Positions 35,225 to 47,414 of a stretch of DNA of 64,000 nt are shown here, piece after piece; the first letter of the stretch is position 1, and each line of letters opens with the position of its first letter. The notes beneath the pieces are model-generated. The model was given only the letters and a program-made list of their open reading frames with translations. It was not told where the DNA came from and searched no databases. The translations under genes and the position numbers were made by a program. The stretch is from Haberlea rhodopensis (Eukaryota > Streptophyta > Magnoliopsida > Lamiales > Gesneriaceae). The stretch lies in assembly GCA_907163345.1 (NCBI GenBank), contig CAJQUN010000009.1, positions 2,232,001-2,296,000 on the forward strand. The letters are read 5' to 3'.

Positions 35225-37330
35225 GATTTCGAGAAGTTGAAGCCATTTGTCATCTTGCACGGGCTTCTGGCCAATCCATCTCATTCTGAATGCGCGTTGT
35301 TCGATCTCGAACCACTCTTCTGATTTTTCACAGAGTGAAGTTTTGGTACAACTCAAAACATGGGGTGTCCCAATACTCCTCCCCCCATATTGGTTCGAAT
35401 CGTCCTTTATATGTGCTCCAATATCCATTCATATTGTAATATGATTTGACAAATGTTTTAGTGTTTAAGCCATACTTTCGACACACTTGGATCACATGTG
35501 AGCAAGGTATTTCGAAATCTTCCCATTTTCCACAAGAGCATTCCCCTGATTTTAGATGCACAACATGCGTATTACCCCCACGTCCTGGTTGTACTCTTGT
35601 GACAACAGAAGCTGTTAGATGTCTACGATCAAACATTTGGGCATCATGATGGATATAATGATAGTCAGCACGACCATATCTTTTGAACACATAATATGGC
35701 CATTCTTGATTATTTTAAATCATTCGCTTCGTCTTCTTAAGTCGTTCGAAAAAATATAGCACACAACGATCAAAAGTTAGTTGCACTATGGCGGTGATTG
35801 GAAGTCGACGAGCACATTTCATAACTCCATTTATGCATTATGACATATTTGTAGTCATGATACCACAACGCCAGCCTCCGTCATGAGCAAGAGACCATTG
35901 ACACTTATCAATACGACTCAAGTAATCAAAAGCACTTGGTTCTATAAGTTTTATCTCTTCCATTGTGCAATCAAATTTTCTCAGCTGGTTTTCTGATCCC
36001 GCTCTCCAACATAAGTCTTTCAAATGAACAGATTTCAAGTGACTATTAAAGTTTGAACAGACATGTCTCAAACAAAATCGATGTATTCCACGGGTGATTT
36101 GAAGTCAGGAATACAATCGGCTGCTGCAATGAGTCCCGGATAACGGTCAGGAATCAAACATACACCCTCAGATCGTCTCACAATATGCTTGTTAATCATC
36201 TCCAAAAATCATCTCCATGACACAAAGTTTTCTTCGTCAATAATTGCAAATGCCAAAGGTAAGACTTGATTATTAGCGTCCAATTGCCACGGCAACCAAC
36301 ATATTATGTTGATATTTCGTATACAGATGTGTTCCATCAACACTTATTACCCGACGACAATGTTGAAATCCTTCTATACATGGATGGAAGGACATAGAAC
36401 ACGTAATTCAAAGTCTTTTCTCTTTGTCTGGCATTGTCAAGATGAACCCACTCAACGACTGTGCCGGGATTTCATTTTTGCAAACCTCCCATATAGTAAG
36501 GTAATTGCTTCACCGAGCTCTCCCATGTTCCATACACATTCTCAACAGCACGTCGCAAACTAAACCATCCTTTCGCATATAAGAACTCAAATCCATATTT
36601 ATCTTTAACTGTTTGAATTACATACTTTATTTCGTAAGCTGGATCACGCTGAACAATTCCAACTAAAAAGTTAGCAATCATGTTTTTGTCAAAATTTGCA
36701 TGATCGATCGACAGTTCACTCAAAAGGCAAGTGTGAGAACCTCCATTCTTGTTTATTTTGAATAATCAAACTTTTTTATTAACGAAGCGCGCATGTACCA
36801 TCTACACGGTATATCTTTTGTACTGTGTTTGCACACCACTTTCCACAATATTTTTGTACTCTTAACAACGCGGTACTCCCGTTTTGCAACACGTACAAAG
36901 TAATCATTTACAGTTGTCTGAAGATGATCTTTATTTTGAAGACCACATCTAGATGGATATCCCATTTGGAGTAGTCGTAATAACCCCCCATCTACCTGTT
37001 GGAATTGTTGGATAAATGACATGAGTATTTATTGTGGTTGTCTCCGGTACAGTAACTGGCACTTCTTATGTGATTGGTATCTCCTCATCTTGATCTGCAA
37101 TTGTTTCAGACATGACACAAATGCCAAGCTCATCCGTCATCAACATCATCCTCAGACGGAATATCTTCTGGTTCAAACTGAATATCATTTCCCAATTCAG
37201 CAAAACTGTCTGCTAGTGGCTCGTGAGTAATAACATCAGCATCTATGAGATCGTCGTCTGGATCTCTACCAGAGGTAGTCGGTTCTTCTTCAACTACAGG
37301 CAAACAATCTACATTTTCTGGATACAATCA
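35225..37330 (-). pseudogene. MURA-type MULE transposase, decayed (second copy)
   Basis: From N to C on the minus strand: an acidic region (37327-37130), the MuDR domain with R-V-A-K-R-E-Y-R-V-V-K-S-T (near 36880), a segment with F-L-V-G-I-V-Q-R-D-P-A-Y-E-I-K-Y-V (near 36650), remnants of the catalytic core (about 36320-36090), and a SWIM zinc finger C-S-C-G-K-W-E-D-F-E-I-P-C-S-H-V (near 35510), followed by Y-W-S-T-Y-K-G-R-F-E-P. Frames are broken several times. Module order and many peptides match the copy at 21590-23866, so the two elements are related but well diverged. Confidence 0.85.
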
Positions 37331-38177
37331 TAGTTTCGTGGTTCTGTTTCTATGTAAAATTTCAAGCAACTATGATCCCTGTTCTGAATCCAATAGCCAT
37401 GCTAAATTATAATAATTATCTATTGGCAAAATTATCTATCGTATCCCGGAGAAAAGCTCTAAACATGTGTATTTTATATATTTTCAGAAGGAACTGGTTG
37501 CGGTCGATACCAGTGATATTATATATTTCGTTCAACAACTACATAAAATTAATTGTGCGATATATTGTGGTACCTCTTAATGGACCACGGTCATATCTAA
37601 TTGTATCTGAATCTTGTAATATATTACCTTCCCAATACAGAAAAAAATTAAATATTACAAGTAATTAATAAATTTAGTTTAACAAATTTATATAATACGG
37701 AAGATGATAAATCAATAATTTAACAATATTTTTACCTGAAAAATACTTGAAGGACCGCAAATTAAGATTTGAGATTCGACAATTTCAACGATAAAACCAG
37801 AGGAAAAAACTATAAATGTTATGTGATTTCGTTTCGGTGTAGAAAATTAAGGGGTTCGGCCGGATTTTTTATACTTAAGAAGACGTCATTTCAGATGGCG
37901 CATTCAGCAAACAAAATATTTTTTTATTGAATAGCGCCATCTTAGATGGCGCCTCCAATAATATTTTTTAAAAATTATCTGAATGCACCATCTTAGATGG
38001 CGCATTCAATAATGTTTTTTTCCACGAATGAAGGCGCCACTGAAAGTGGCGACCTCAACTGACGTCGCCACCTGAAGTGGCGCTTTAGGTTAGTTTAAAA
38101 ATATTTTCGAATATCGATTATTTTGTTAAATTAATAATTTTTATCTGTTAATTTATTAAAAAACCCATCGTCTCAAG

Positions 38178-38835
38178 CTACCGTGTGTTTTGCAAATACT
38201 CTAAGAATTGTTTATCTACTTTCTAGATCAAAAATCAGATTTTTGGTCTTCTATTTCTTATTTCTACTATTGTTTCTTTAGAAAAAAAATAAAAATAGAA
38301 GTAGAGAAACAAATAATGAGATATTTTTGTATGTTTTAAGTTGAGCGATTTCACTACTATAATTAATTTAAGTTTATTATGCTGATTTTTTATTTTAATA
38401 ATAAATACACAATATTTGGTTAAAAACAACTTTTTCAAACCTGTAGAAAATATATAACACCAACTTATTAAATAAAACAGGTTCACAATTTTCTCTGTAC
38501 AAATGTTATATTAACTAACCCGAGGTTAGTTAAATATCTAATCTTGGTTAATTTATTAATTTTAATAGACTTTTTTATATTTTAATATTTTATTTACAGA
38601 AAACAAAAATGCATAGGATAATGTTTAATTATCAAACAGAATCTTGATATAAGAAAATTGAAGAATTCATATTTTAAAATTAATGTAACTCGTAAGTCAT
38701 GTTTATTAGAGAGATAATTGTAATATTCTGTTAGTTAATAATGTATTTTGTAATTGTTTATTAAAGAGATAATTGTAGTTTATTGTTAGATAATAATATA
38801 TTCACTTGTGTGAGGTGGCAACCTAATAAAATAAA
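38178..38835. other. Intergenic, AT-rich, no feature seen
   Basis: No gene or element terminus recognised. Confidence 0.4.
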
Positions 38836-39418
38836 GTGTCCATGTTATCTCGTATTTGTTTTGCAAGGTGCTGTCGTTTCATACATTATTAAATCAATTG
38901 GGTCAAGCTTTTATTTATACTAGCGTGCATATACAATCAAATATTTTATATAATATATTATTTATTATAATAAATATTTATAAAAATTATTTTATTTTTT
39001 TCTAAATTTTTATCTTTTATTTATTTGAATTATAATTTTTTTTTTTAATTTTTTTAATTATTTATATTTTTAAATTATCAATGAAACTTGTGTTTTTATT
39101 TTACATTGACAGGGAGTGTCCGTGTTATCTCGTATTTGTTTTGCAAGGTGCGGTCAGTTTCATATATTATTAAATCAATTGCGTCAAGCATTTATTTATA
39201 CTAGCGTCTTTTATATGCGTTGTGTGCACATACAATCAAATATTTTATATAACATATTTTTTATTAAATATTTATAAAAACTACTTTATTTTTTACTAAA
39301 TTTTTTGTCTTTTATTGATTTGAATTATAAATATAATTTTTTGGTTTTTATTTATTTAAATTATTATATTTTAAATTATCAATGGAACTTGTGTTTTTTA
39401 TTTTACATTGATAGGTTG
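38836..39418 (+). repeat. Tandem duplication, two units of about 280-305 bp
   Basis: GTCC(A/G)TGTTATCTCGTATT opens each unit (about 38837 and 39118), and both end with ATCAATG(A/G)AACTTGTG and TTTTACATTGA. The units align through TTTTGCAAGGTGC and TCAAATATTTTATATAA with small indels. It is non-coding. The duplication could be a diverged tandem array or a short TE dimer. Confidence 0.85.
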
Positions 39419-39940
39419 TTTTTGTATGTGATGGTATTCTTGGAATATAAAAATTGCATAACATAACATGAGAGGACGATATTGAAACTATGAAAAAGCT
39501 TCACCAATATGGTTATTCTACTATCCTCACACTTTTATAAATAGTACAGATGTTTATTAAAAAATTAATTGGTAAAATTTTAAAATAGCAATTTATCGAA
39601 CCAAAAGTGTAATTGCCTAATTGGTTGGCAGACACTCATATTATCAGCAAAATTCAATCATATTTCTACATTGAGTTAGAAATATATTTAACCCAAAAGA
39701 CAGTGATTGGGAATATATATAAAATAATCGACAGGCTTTAGGGTGGACGTCGCTATCCCTCGTCCATTATTATTGTCCATTTACATAATTACATCTGTCT
39801 TATTTTTAGATCTACAATTGCATTGCAATCTTTCTATCAATATAATTTTTGGTTTAACAATATCAACTCCAATCTTGTCATTTGATAAATCTATAATGAA
39901 AAACAAGTCTCAAAAGAAATTCAAGAGCATGTATTCCGAG

Positions 39941-42855
39941 TAAAGATGACAAACGAACTAGGTCGCCCCTGGCTCGGCATTGCACGGGGGGATGTAGGTT
40001 TTGGCCCATCACAGCCCATAGACCCATATTTGTTTTTGGAGATTTTCATGACAGTATCAATTGGAGAGCTTTTTTCATCTCCTTCCTTTTCGTGTCTTCA
40101 TTTTTTCGTGCTCTCATCTTTTTCTCATCTTTCTGTAAATTCTTATCTTCTCTTTTTTTGTTAGGCTGAATTGGTTGATTTATGTGCTTTAATTTTAATC
40201 CAGCTCAAAACTCATGCATTTGAGATGTTCGATGAATTGTTTGAACGAAAATTGAGTGTTGAACATATGGCTCATACTAAAAATGGGAACTTGTATTGTA
40301 CGCTAGGATAGCGGGGTCAAGGAGGCGACAATCTCAATATGCAAGATCATCAGCAATAACATCACTCACGTGCACTGTTTGAGTCTAGCGGAACACACAT
40401 TAACACATACACTTTTTGTTTAAGATTGTGGTGTATCGGTAGGCGGTGCACATAATATAGATTCTCTATTTTTTGCTTATGGATTTTTCGAGGGTGTTAT
40501 TTATCTGTTAATGTAGCAGTATGGCGCCCTTGCGATTGTAGAATTTGTGTTTCAAGGAGATGATGCGACCATTTTTTAATACCCGTTGTGTATGTGTATT
40601 TCCTTTCTACCAATGCAAGTAATTCCGCGTGCACCTGTAGTAAGTGCGTGTATACCCCATATGAACCGCCTACCAGTACACATATGTGTATGTACATATG
40701 GGGTATTTTCTTTTCTACCGGTGCATGTAATACCCGTGTGCGCCGATAAATCCGTGCATTTTGCTTATGGGTTTTTGTAGGGTCTTATTTCTTTGTTAAT
40801 ATAGCTGCGATGCAGTTATGGTTGTATGTGTATGTGCATTTGTGTTTCAAGAAGATGATGCGAACAATTTCAATGTGTCTTAATCCCATCATTTGGATAA
40901 TAAAAATAAAACAGTTTCATATAAACCTTTTGACAAACATATCATGTACATCGTAATTGAGATAATAATTCAATGATAAATGAAACACAAAAATCCCATC
41001 AACTCATAAAAAAAACAATGTGACGACACAATGTAGTAGATATTAATTCAGAAAACACAGAGCAAAACACAACGCGAAAAAACAACGTTCAACACTTGTT
41101 TTGTGTCGTACCCAAATTGTGTGCTCCACCCCTCCACCCTAACTCACGTTCCCACTCCCCACCGATACACCAATCACCATTCACCATCTATTTTAATTGG
41201 CGCATTACAATCATTTTAGTCGATGACATGCTGTACGAGTATTTTCAACTTTGTTTGCCCATTTTGAAATTTATTTTGGTGTATTTTTGCATCCCTAATA
41301 TCGTAATTTTATAAATGAATGATTATGAATTTTTACTTTTGTTTTGTTGTTAATGTTTTGCTTAGTGCTATTTGAATGTTAATATTGTTTTGGATTAATT
41401 GTATTCGTGTGGCATATAATAGAATTTGTTTGGATATATTGTTCTAATTTTTATAATTATCAAACTTAATAATTAATTCTATGTTGGTGAGGTGTCATAT
41501 TGGCATATAATTTGCTTCTAATTTTATATAATGATCAAAATTAGAGCAGCCGATACTGGATTCATTTGTGTAATTTGCTTCTAATTTTGTAACAATTATG
41601 TGTGGCATTTTTTTTCCAAAACTATATTCAATTATCAATTTTGTTGACGCTTCTATGAAACGTCATTGACAATTAAAATCAATTCGAGAAGCTAAAATTA
41701 ATGATTTGATAATATCGGGGGAATTGAGATGGGTACGATAGCTAATCAAGAATTTGTTTGATATGAGCTGTTGCTACTCGTTGGAGTTCACATTTTTACT
41801 ATGTTCGAGGATTGATTGATTTGTTTGGTTGATCGAGTTTTGAATAATAATATTCGTGGAGAGGTTAAGGGTTTATACTTACATATAAAGTCATTTGAGT
41901 TTGTTTTATTTTGTTTTTGAGCGCGAAGTTTTGGAAGTGTCAGATATACTGTGTCAAGCATTGCAAAAAAAAAACTAACATAGATAGTTTGAGTGCTGTG
42001 AATTTAGTGTCACCTACTAAGTCAGTTCTTCAAGAGATCTATGATGATAGATGGGAAAGTCTTCTTTCAAATGTTGTGGAGTTTTGTAAAAGTAAGATAT
42101 TAATGTGGCTGATTTAGATGACTGTTATATGCAAGGTACAAAACGTTCTAGTCAGCAGATAAAATATCACAGTATGTGATCACTATATATTCAATGTTGT
42201 AATAGATTATCAATTGATGGAATTGATTAACAGCTTTTCAAAGTTACGATAGAACCTCTTATTTTTAGTAATGCTTTGAGTCCCGTTGACGGGTACAAAT
42301 CAATTTCACCATATACTATTTGTTCTCTGATTGATAAGTTATTTTCGAGACTTTACTAAAGAAGAAAGAGAAGATTTGGAGAGACAATTGGATCATTATA
42401 AGTTTGATGTGCTTCGTCACACACAATTTCAGAAGCTTGATTCTCTTCATCACTTATGTCAAACATTTACCCATTAATTGATATGTTGATTTGTTTGGTA
42501 TTGACTTCTCCATTATCTACAGCAACCACATAACAAGGTTTTTTTGGGGATGATAAATTTCTAGTCAATAGCATGATTATTATATTGAGATGGAGATTGC
42601 TCTTACTATTGATACATAGTTCATCATCGACAAGTTGATATTTTAAATAATCGCATGCCGTGTATTTTTTTTTGTATAATTTCAGTACTTCCTATTTTTG
42701 TTACTCAAGTTAATATAATATATTATATATTGGTTTTCTATGTTTATAGATATGCTTCGATACAAATTTTAGCCCATTAGATTAAAATTTCCCGATTACT
42801 GCTCTAGTCGTGACAGCTAGGTGTTTTGGCGGGCGAGAACGTTTTGACATCCCTA
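39941..42855 (+). mobile_element. Decayed hAT transposon, about 2.9 kb
   Basis: The left end TAAAGATGACAAACG and the reverse complement of the right end, TAGGGATGTCAAAACG, are imperfect TIRs. Both are followed by GC-richer sequence with GCCCC/GCCCGCC. Flanking 8-mers ATTCCGAG (39933-39940) and CTTCCAAG (42856-42863) match at 6 of 8. The right third encodes a recognisable hAT transposase C-terminus. The left part holds no intact frame, so it is an old, inactive copy. Confidence 0.78.
41905..42640 (+). pseudogene. hAT transposase (TTF-type/hATC dimerisation) C-terminal part
   Basis: The translation shows C-x-K-H-C-K-K-K, then S-L-S-A-V-N-L-V-S-P-T-K-S-V-L-Q-E-I-Y-D-D-R-W-E-S-L-L-S-N-V-V-E-F-C (about 41985-42095). 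Further right is D-F-T-K-E-E-R-E-D-L-E-R-Q-L-D-H-Y-K-F-D-V-L-R-H and L-D-S-L-H-H-L-C-Q-T (42345-42465), followed by decayed dimerisation-domain sequence with an S-T-A-T-T remnant. This is the TTF-zinc-finger/hAT family common in eudicots. Stops and shifts make it a pseudogene. The BED/TTF N-terminus was not found. Confidence 0.82.
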
Positions 42856-43226
42856 CTTCCAAGTATATATGATTGGATAAGCTTTGGGAGCAATAATTGG
42901 AAAATTTATTAGATGATTAGTCGGCGACTATTTACTATGTAGCGATTTATAAATCTTACCATTTGAAAGGCCCACCTCTACCACAAACCAAATTCTTCAT
43001 GACTAACGGAAGTTTGAAGAAGAATAAAAAAATTTATAGATAAGAACATACTACCACAAGAAAAATCAAGATCGATAAAGATGTCTACAACATACGAGTG
43101 GTTAACACGGTTTGTTTGATGTCATCCAAAGGCCATGCCTTTTCCATTTTTTTTAAACAAAAAATGGAGGGCACCTCCCTTTTTTTAAAAAAAAACAGTA
43201 TATATCAATTAAGTCACAGTTTGAAG

Positions 43227-43385
43227 TAAGGGTGCTTAACGGCGCAACCCGAACCGATCCAATCCGGAACCGACTGATTTTGAAATCCCCTAATTTCGGA
43301 ACCGGTCCGATTAGGTAAAAAATCGGATCGGATCCAATTCAGGGTTCAGGCGGGTCCGAATTGACCTGCCCGTTAAGCAACCATA
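43227..43385. mobile_element. Non-autonomous hAT MITE, 159 bp
   Basis: Ends TAAGGGTGCTTAACGG and CCCGTTAAGCAACCATA. Flanking 8-mers GTTTGAAG (43219-43226) and GTTTCCAG (43386-43393) match at 6 of 8. The interior has CCGGAACCG/CGGATCGGATCC motifs. Same family as 10694, 46660 and 51024, but older by its decayed ends. Confidence 0.82.
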
Positions 43386-43393
43386 GTTTCCAG

Positions 43394-46300
43394 ACTTCAT
43401 ATCCAATAAATAGTGAAATCAAGAGTCAAGGACTTTCGAGAACAAGATTAGCATTGGAATTGATGCCTACGAGTAACATGGTATTAAAGATACTGTGATT
43501 TGAAAGATTAACAGTCTTGTAAGACATTGAGGGCTCCCTTGGTGTTTTTGTTTTTCCAATTCTATCTTGCAACAATGTTATTCCGAAGGTATTAGCCCAG
43601 TCATTTTCTATTGTATCGATGCTTTTATTTCTAATAAATAAGTTTGGGTCTGCCAAGCACCACATTGGCACTGTTAGTTTTTTTTTAAAGGCTTAAATAT
43701 GTGAAATTTATTGCTGAGGAAACATTCTTGATTTAGTCTGAGCTAAGTTAAAGGCAGACGTAAAATTATCTAAATGGTTGTATTTGTTCTATGTACTAGA
43801 GATCGTCCTTGGTAAAATCCATGAATTATTAGTGTGAATGTTAGATTTAGTAATTTCGAAAGTTGTGTCAAACATAATTGAAAGATTATTTAGAAGATTT
43901 TATCTTCAGTGAGATGTGTTGATTTGCAGTCTCATCTACAAGCCGAGCTTTGAGAGAGATCAGACAATTAATTATTTATTTTTTAACGCTCTCTCTCACG
44001 TGTGGCCATGTTTTTGTTCATCCTTTTTGGGAGGTCCTCAAGTGGATATTTTATGTGGGTAAAATTATTTGTGAGTTTTGAACTCAAGACCTTGATGCTA
44101 ATAAGATGATCTAATCCTTGATAAAATTTACAAGGGATGATGCTTGATAAATTCTAAAACTGTTTCATTTGGATCTTTCACTCATATAGAATTCTTTTAA
44201 AAATCTAATCTTACCCAAGTTCTTATTTAAGTTTTCGAAGTTACAATAAATGACCCTGGCCTGGTACTTAAATAAAGGCATAATGGGTTGAAAACTAAAC
44301 AAATTTAGCCCAGTGTATTATGCACTTGGCGGCCCTTTTATTTTGTAATTAAGCCCTTTTACAGCATATAATGATTAGTCTTGAATTTGCCATACTTGAA
44401 AAAATGATATCAAATCAATCCCTGTTACAAACAGCTTGAAAATAAGCCAAATTCCTGCCTTGGTTCCTCATAATTGGCCTATCTAGTAACATTTGAAACC
44501 ATCCCAAAAGGAAAAATATTTATATGGATCAGGTGTTTTTAAATATTAAGATGTATAAATATGTATGTATATGTATATATATGTTTGTATGTGTTGGTAT
44601 TTGTAAGACCAAATGTACAGAAGTGTGACCGTCCCAAAAGAACACCTTGCAGCCACCGTCTATGTTCGATTATCATGTGTACTTGGACTATCATTGCAAA
44701 TTCTCATATTATTTTTTTGATGACTCGGTATCCCGCCCGAAGAACCGACTAATCCGGGGACCAATCACACCGTCCACTAGCGGGGGGCCCAATTGAAGCC
44801 GGGGCTTTATGCCACCGTATGGACTGGCCCCACAGGAATTGGTAGCACCAATTGAATCGATACCGAGCCCTTTTGGATCGAGATTATTCATTTCTAATTT
44901 CAGTTCGATTATGATTCTAACTATGATTCATGCAGCTTAATTTTTTTAAATGGTCGGCTAATATTTTACATGTTTTTTTCTTATAAAGTTGGGGCAGGAA
45001 TTTGTAAGTTGACATGGCGTAGTAAATTAATCCGGCGACATACAAATGAGAACCAACTTTTGATTCGTGGATTTGGTAGTTGTTTGAGTTAGAGAAAATG
45101 TAAAATGAATACCAACTCCATAGAAAGGTTAAAGAAATAATTTCCAATACAAAACTCGCCAAAAGCAGATAAGAAGAATAAGGGTGTTAAAAGATATCAA
45201 AGTTAAACATTTAGAGTTAGAGCGATTGGAACGCTCTTACTCTTATACAACTTAAGAGATTTGAGTTATATTGGTGTAACTAATTTTAGTTTTTGGTACA
45301 ACGATGGATGTTCGATCCTATAATTTATATCAGAGTTAATGTCAAGTATTTGATTCTTGTAAGTTGCAAGATAGTATAATTATAAACTTGACGCTTGAAG
45401 ATGTTCAAAAGACTTAAATCATATTGTTACTATGAAGTATATTTTTTGGTAAATAGTAAGCAATTGATGTTACGATTTCAATAAGCAAAACATAATTTAA
45501 TAAACTCTCAATGATCAAAGTTGATCTAATGGTACAACGAAATCAATAAGCAAAGATAAATATGATTTCGGATCAAATATGGAAATCATATTTTAATATA
45601 TGTGGATATTTGATGTAATGAACAATTCTTTTCCCAAACATTATCATAAGTTCTAGTTAATTATGAGCTAAATTGAAAAGACATGATGAACTAAATTAGG
45701 GGTGGAGAGAGGGGTGTGGAGGACGTCAATTGCACCTTCCTAATTTTTTTAGTGTTTTTTCATAGTTTTTTTTTAAAAAAAAATTATGCTTTACCCTTAA
45801 TTTTAAAAGGAAAAAATTGATCGCCCTAAATTATAATCGTGGCTGCGTTCTTGAACTAAAGCTAAGTATAAACAAAAACTGAATAAGAACGGAATTGATA
45901 ACATGCAATTCAGAGAAATGACTAGATTCTGACCTTTCCGTACCGCCCTCTCCCAATCGATAACTATAGCAAATGAATTTGTCTTTTTTAACACTCTGGA
46001 ATAATTAGTAAAATCTCGTATAAGTCGAACCTAGCTTCTAACTAAGTATATCCGACCCCCATACATACACAACCAAACTCTGATTTACTTTCTAACTACT
46101 AAACAGAAAGTCCAACATGATTGAGGCTTAAGTGGGGCTAATAAGGTTTGACTAGCAGTTTGACCAGGTCGTGTGCCACTGTTTGACCATATGGACTGAG
46201 CGGATTATCATCATCTTCAGGTATTTTCCTGTTCGACGGTAATTTTACCCTATGTGATCTAATTTCCTCACCATATCAATACTCATTTTAAGTAATTGGA

Positions 46301-46651
46301 GCTTTCAAATATTTTAACTTATAAGTGATTGTATCGTGGATATTCAACTTACATTATAGATATTGAGACACTTTTTACCATATGTCATAGTTTTTATATC
46401 GTTTCACGTACCATTGATATGTCACGTAAGATGGAATGGACCTATTAACCCACTATTAATTAAAATTATAACATTCATACCGGCCAACATAGCACTTGTG
46501 ACACAAACAATATATTTAAAATAGTGTATGACACTTAAATACATTTCTAGAAAAGACCTTCCCCACTCGAAACGGAGCTCAAATGAAAGTTTAATCACAG
46601 TGGATATAATGGCCATCATAAAAGAGGGAAAAACTATGTTAATACCCCTAT
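43394..46651. other. Intergenic, no gene recognised; two minor repeats
   Basis: A minus-strand frame at 43671-43426 (81 codons) matches nothing I know. A GC-rich block at about 44720-44870 is bounded by CTCGGTATC and GATACCGAG (9-bp inverted repeat). About 44520-44635 shares diverged blocks with 52925-53035 (TTATATGGATC(A/G)GGTGT, GTACAGAAGTG), so a dispersed repeat is likely. The rest is AT-rich. Confidence 0.4.
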
Positions 46652-46659
46652 CCGTATAC

Positions 46660-47131
46660 TAGGGCTGGTTATTGGACTGGGTTGGTCCGGAACCGAACCG
46701 GTTCAACCCGGTTCGGAACCGAAACCGGACCAACCGGATTGGAACCGGATCCGATCTGGTAGTTACCGGATCGGATTGGTTCTAATGGATTGGAACCGGT
46801 GCTTATCGGTTCCGGTTTAAACGATTTCGGTTCCGGACTGGAACCGGAACCGGTAGAAATTTTTTTTAAAAAATGTAATTTCAATAGTAAAAATGAAATT
46901 TTTTTAAAAAATATTTTTTTTATTAATAACCTGTCCAACCCGGAACCGTTGCAGCCGGAATCGGATCCGATCCGGTTCCTAACCGGATCGGACCGATTCC
47001 AGACTTAACGGATCCGGAACCGGCCGGTTCTGGATCGGTCGAACCGGATCGGACCGGTTCCAGACTTAACGGATCCGGAACCGGCCGGTTCTAGATCGGG
47101 TTGGACTGGATTGAGCCAATAAGCACCCCTA
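46660..47131. mobile_element. Non-autonomous hAT MITE, 472 bp, with 8-bp TSD
   Basis: Ends TAGGGCTGGTTATTGG and CCAATAAGCACCCCTA. The exact TSD CCGTATAC lies at 46652-46659 and 47132-47139. The interior is dense in GGTTCCGG/CCGGAACC and GATCGGA motifs with an AT-rich centre. A 61-bp direct duplication occupies about 46981-47103 near the right end. Confidence 0.94.
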
Positions 47132-47414
47132 CCGTATACTGAGTAATATTTGGGAAAACTATGTTAATTTTGATGAAGTGTTCGCTCAATTTCGACATTT
47201 AGTAATTATATGGAATAAATAGTTAATGGTGTGATTGTATATGTTTTTTTGTAATGATATTTTGGAATAATTCAAAGACTTAATAATTGAACCCATCATA
47301 AAAGAGGCACCACCCAATTAAAGGCCGTTGACAGTTCTTTCCAGATTAGAGAATTAAATTTGATGTCGATATATTTGAATAAAGAATATGATTTTAATGA
47401 CAATTTTAGGGTTT

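Larger units (their letters stand above)
31568..38168. mobile_element. MULE carrying a transposase (-) and a plant mobile domain gene (+), about 6.6 kb
   Basis: The inverted ends read GATTTTTTAATAAATTAA (left) and, on the reverse strand of the right, GATGGGTTTTTTAATAAATT. They continue in register through ..ATTAATTTAACA..ATCGATATT..TTTTTAAACTAACCTAAA and into CACCACTTCAGGTG / CGCCACTTCAGGTGG. Candidate 9-bp TSDs are TGTCTCAAG (31559-31567) and CGTCTCAAG (38169-38177), 8 of 9. The arms carry tandem palindromes of the GGCGCCATC..GATGGCGCC type. Internal genes are convergent: PMD on plus, transposase on minus, both broken. A TRIM-derived element has inserted into the PMD gene. Confidence 0.87.
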
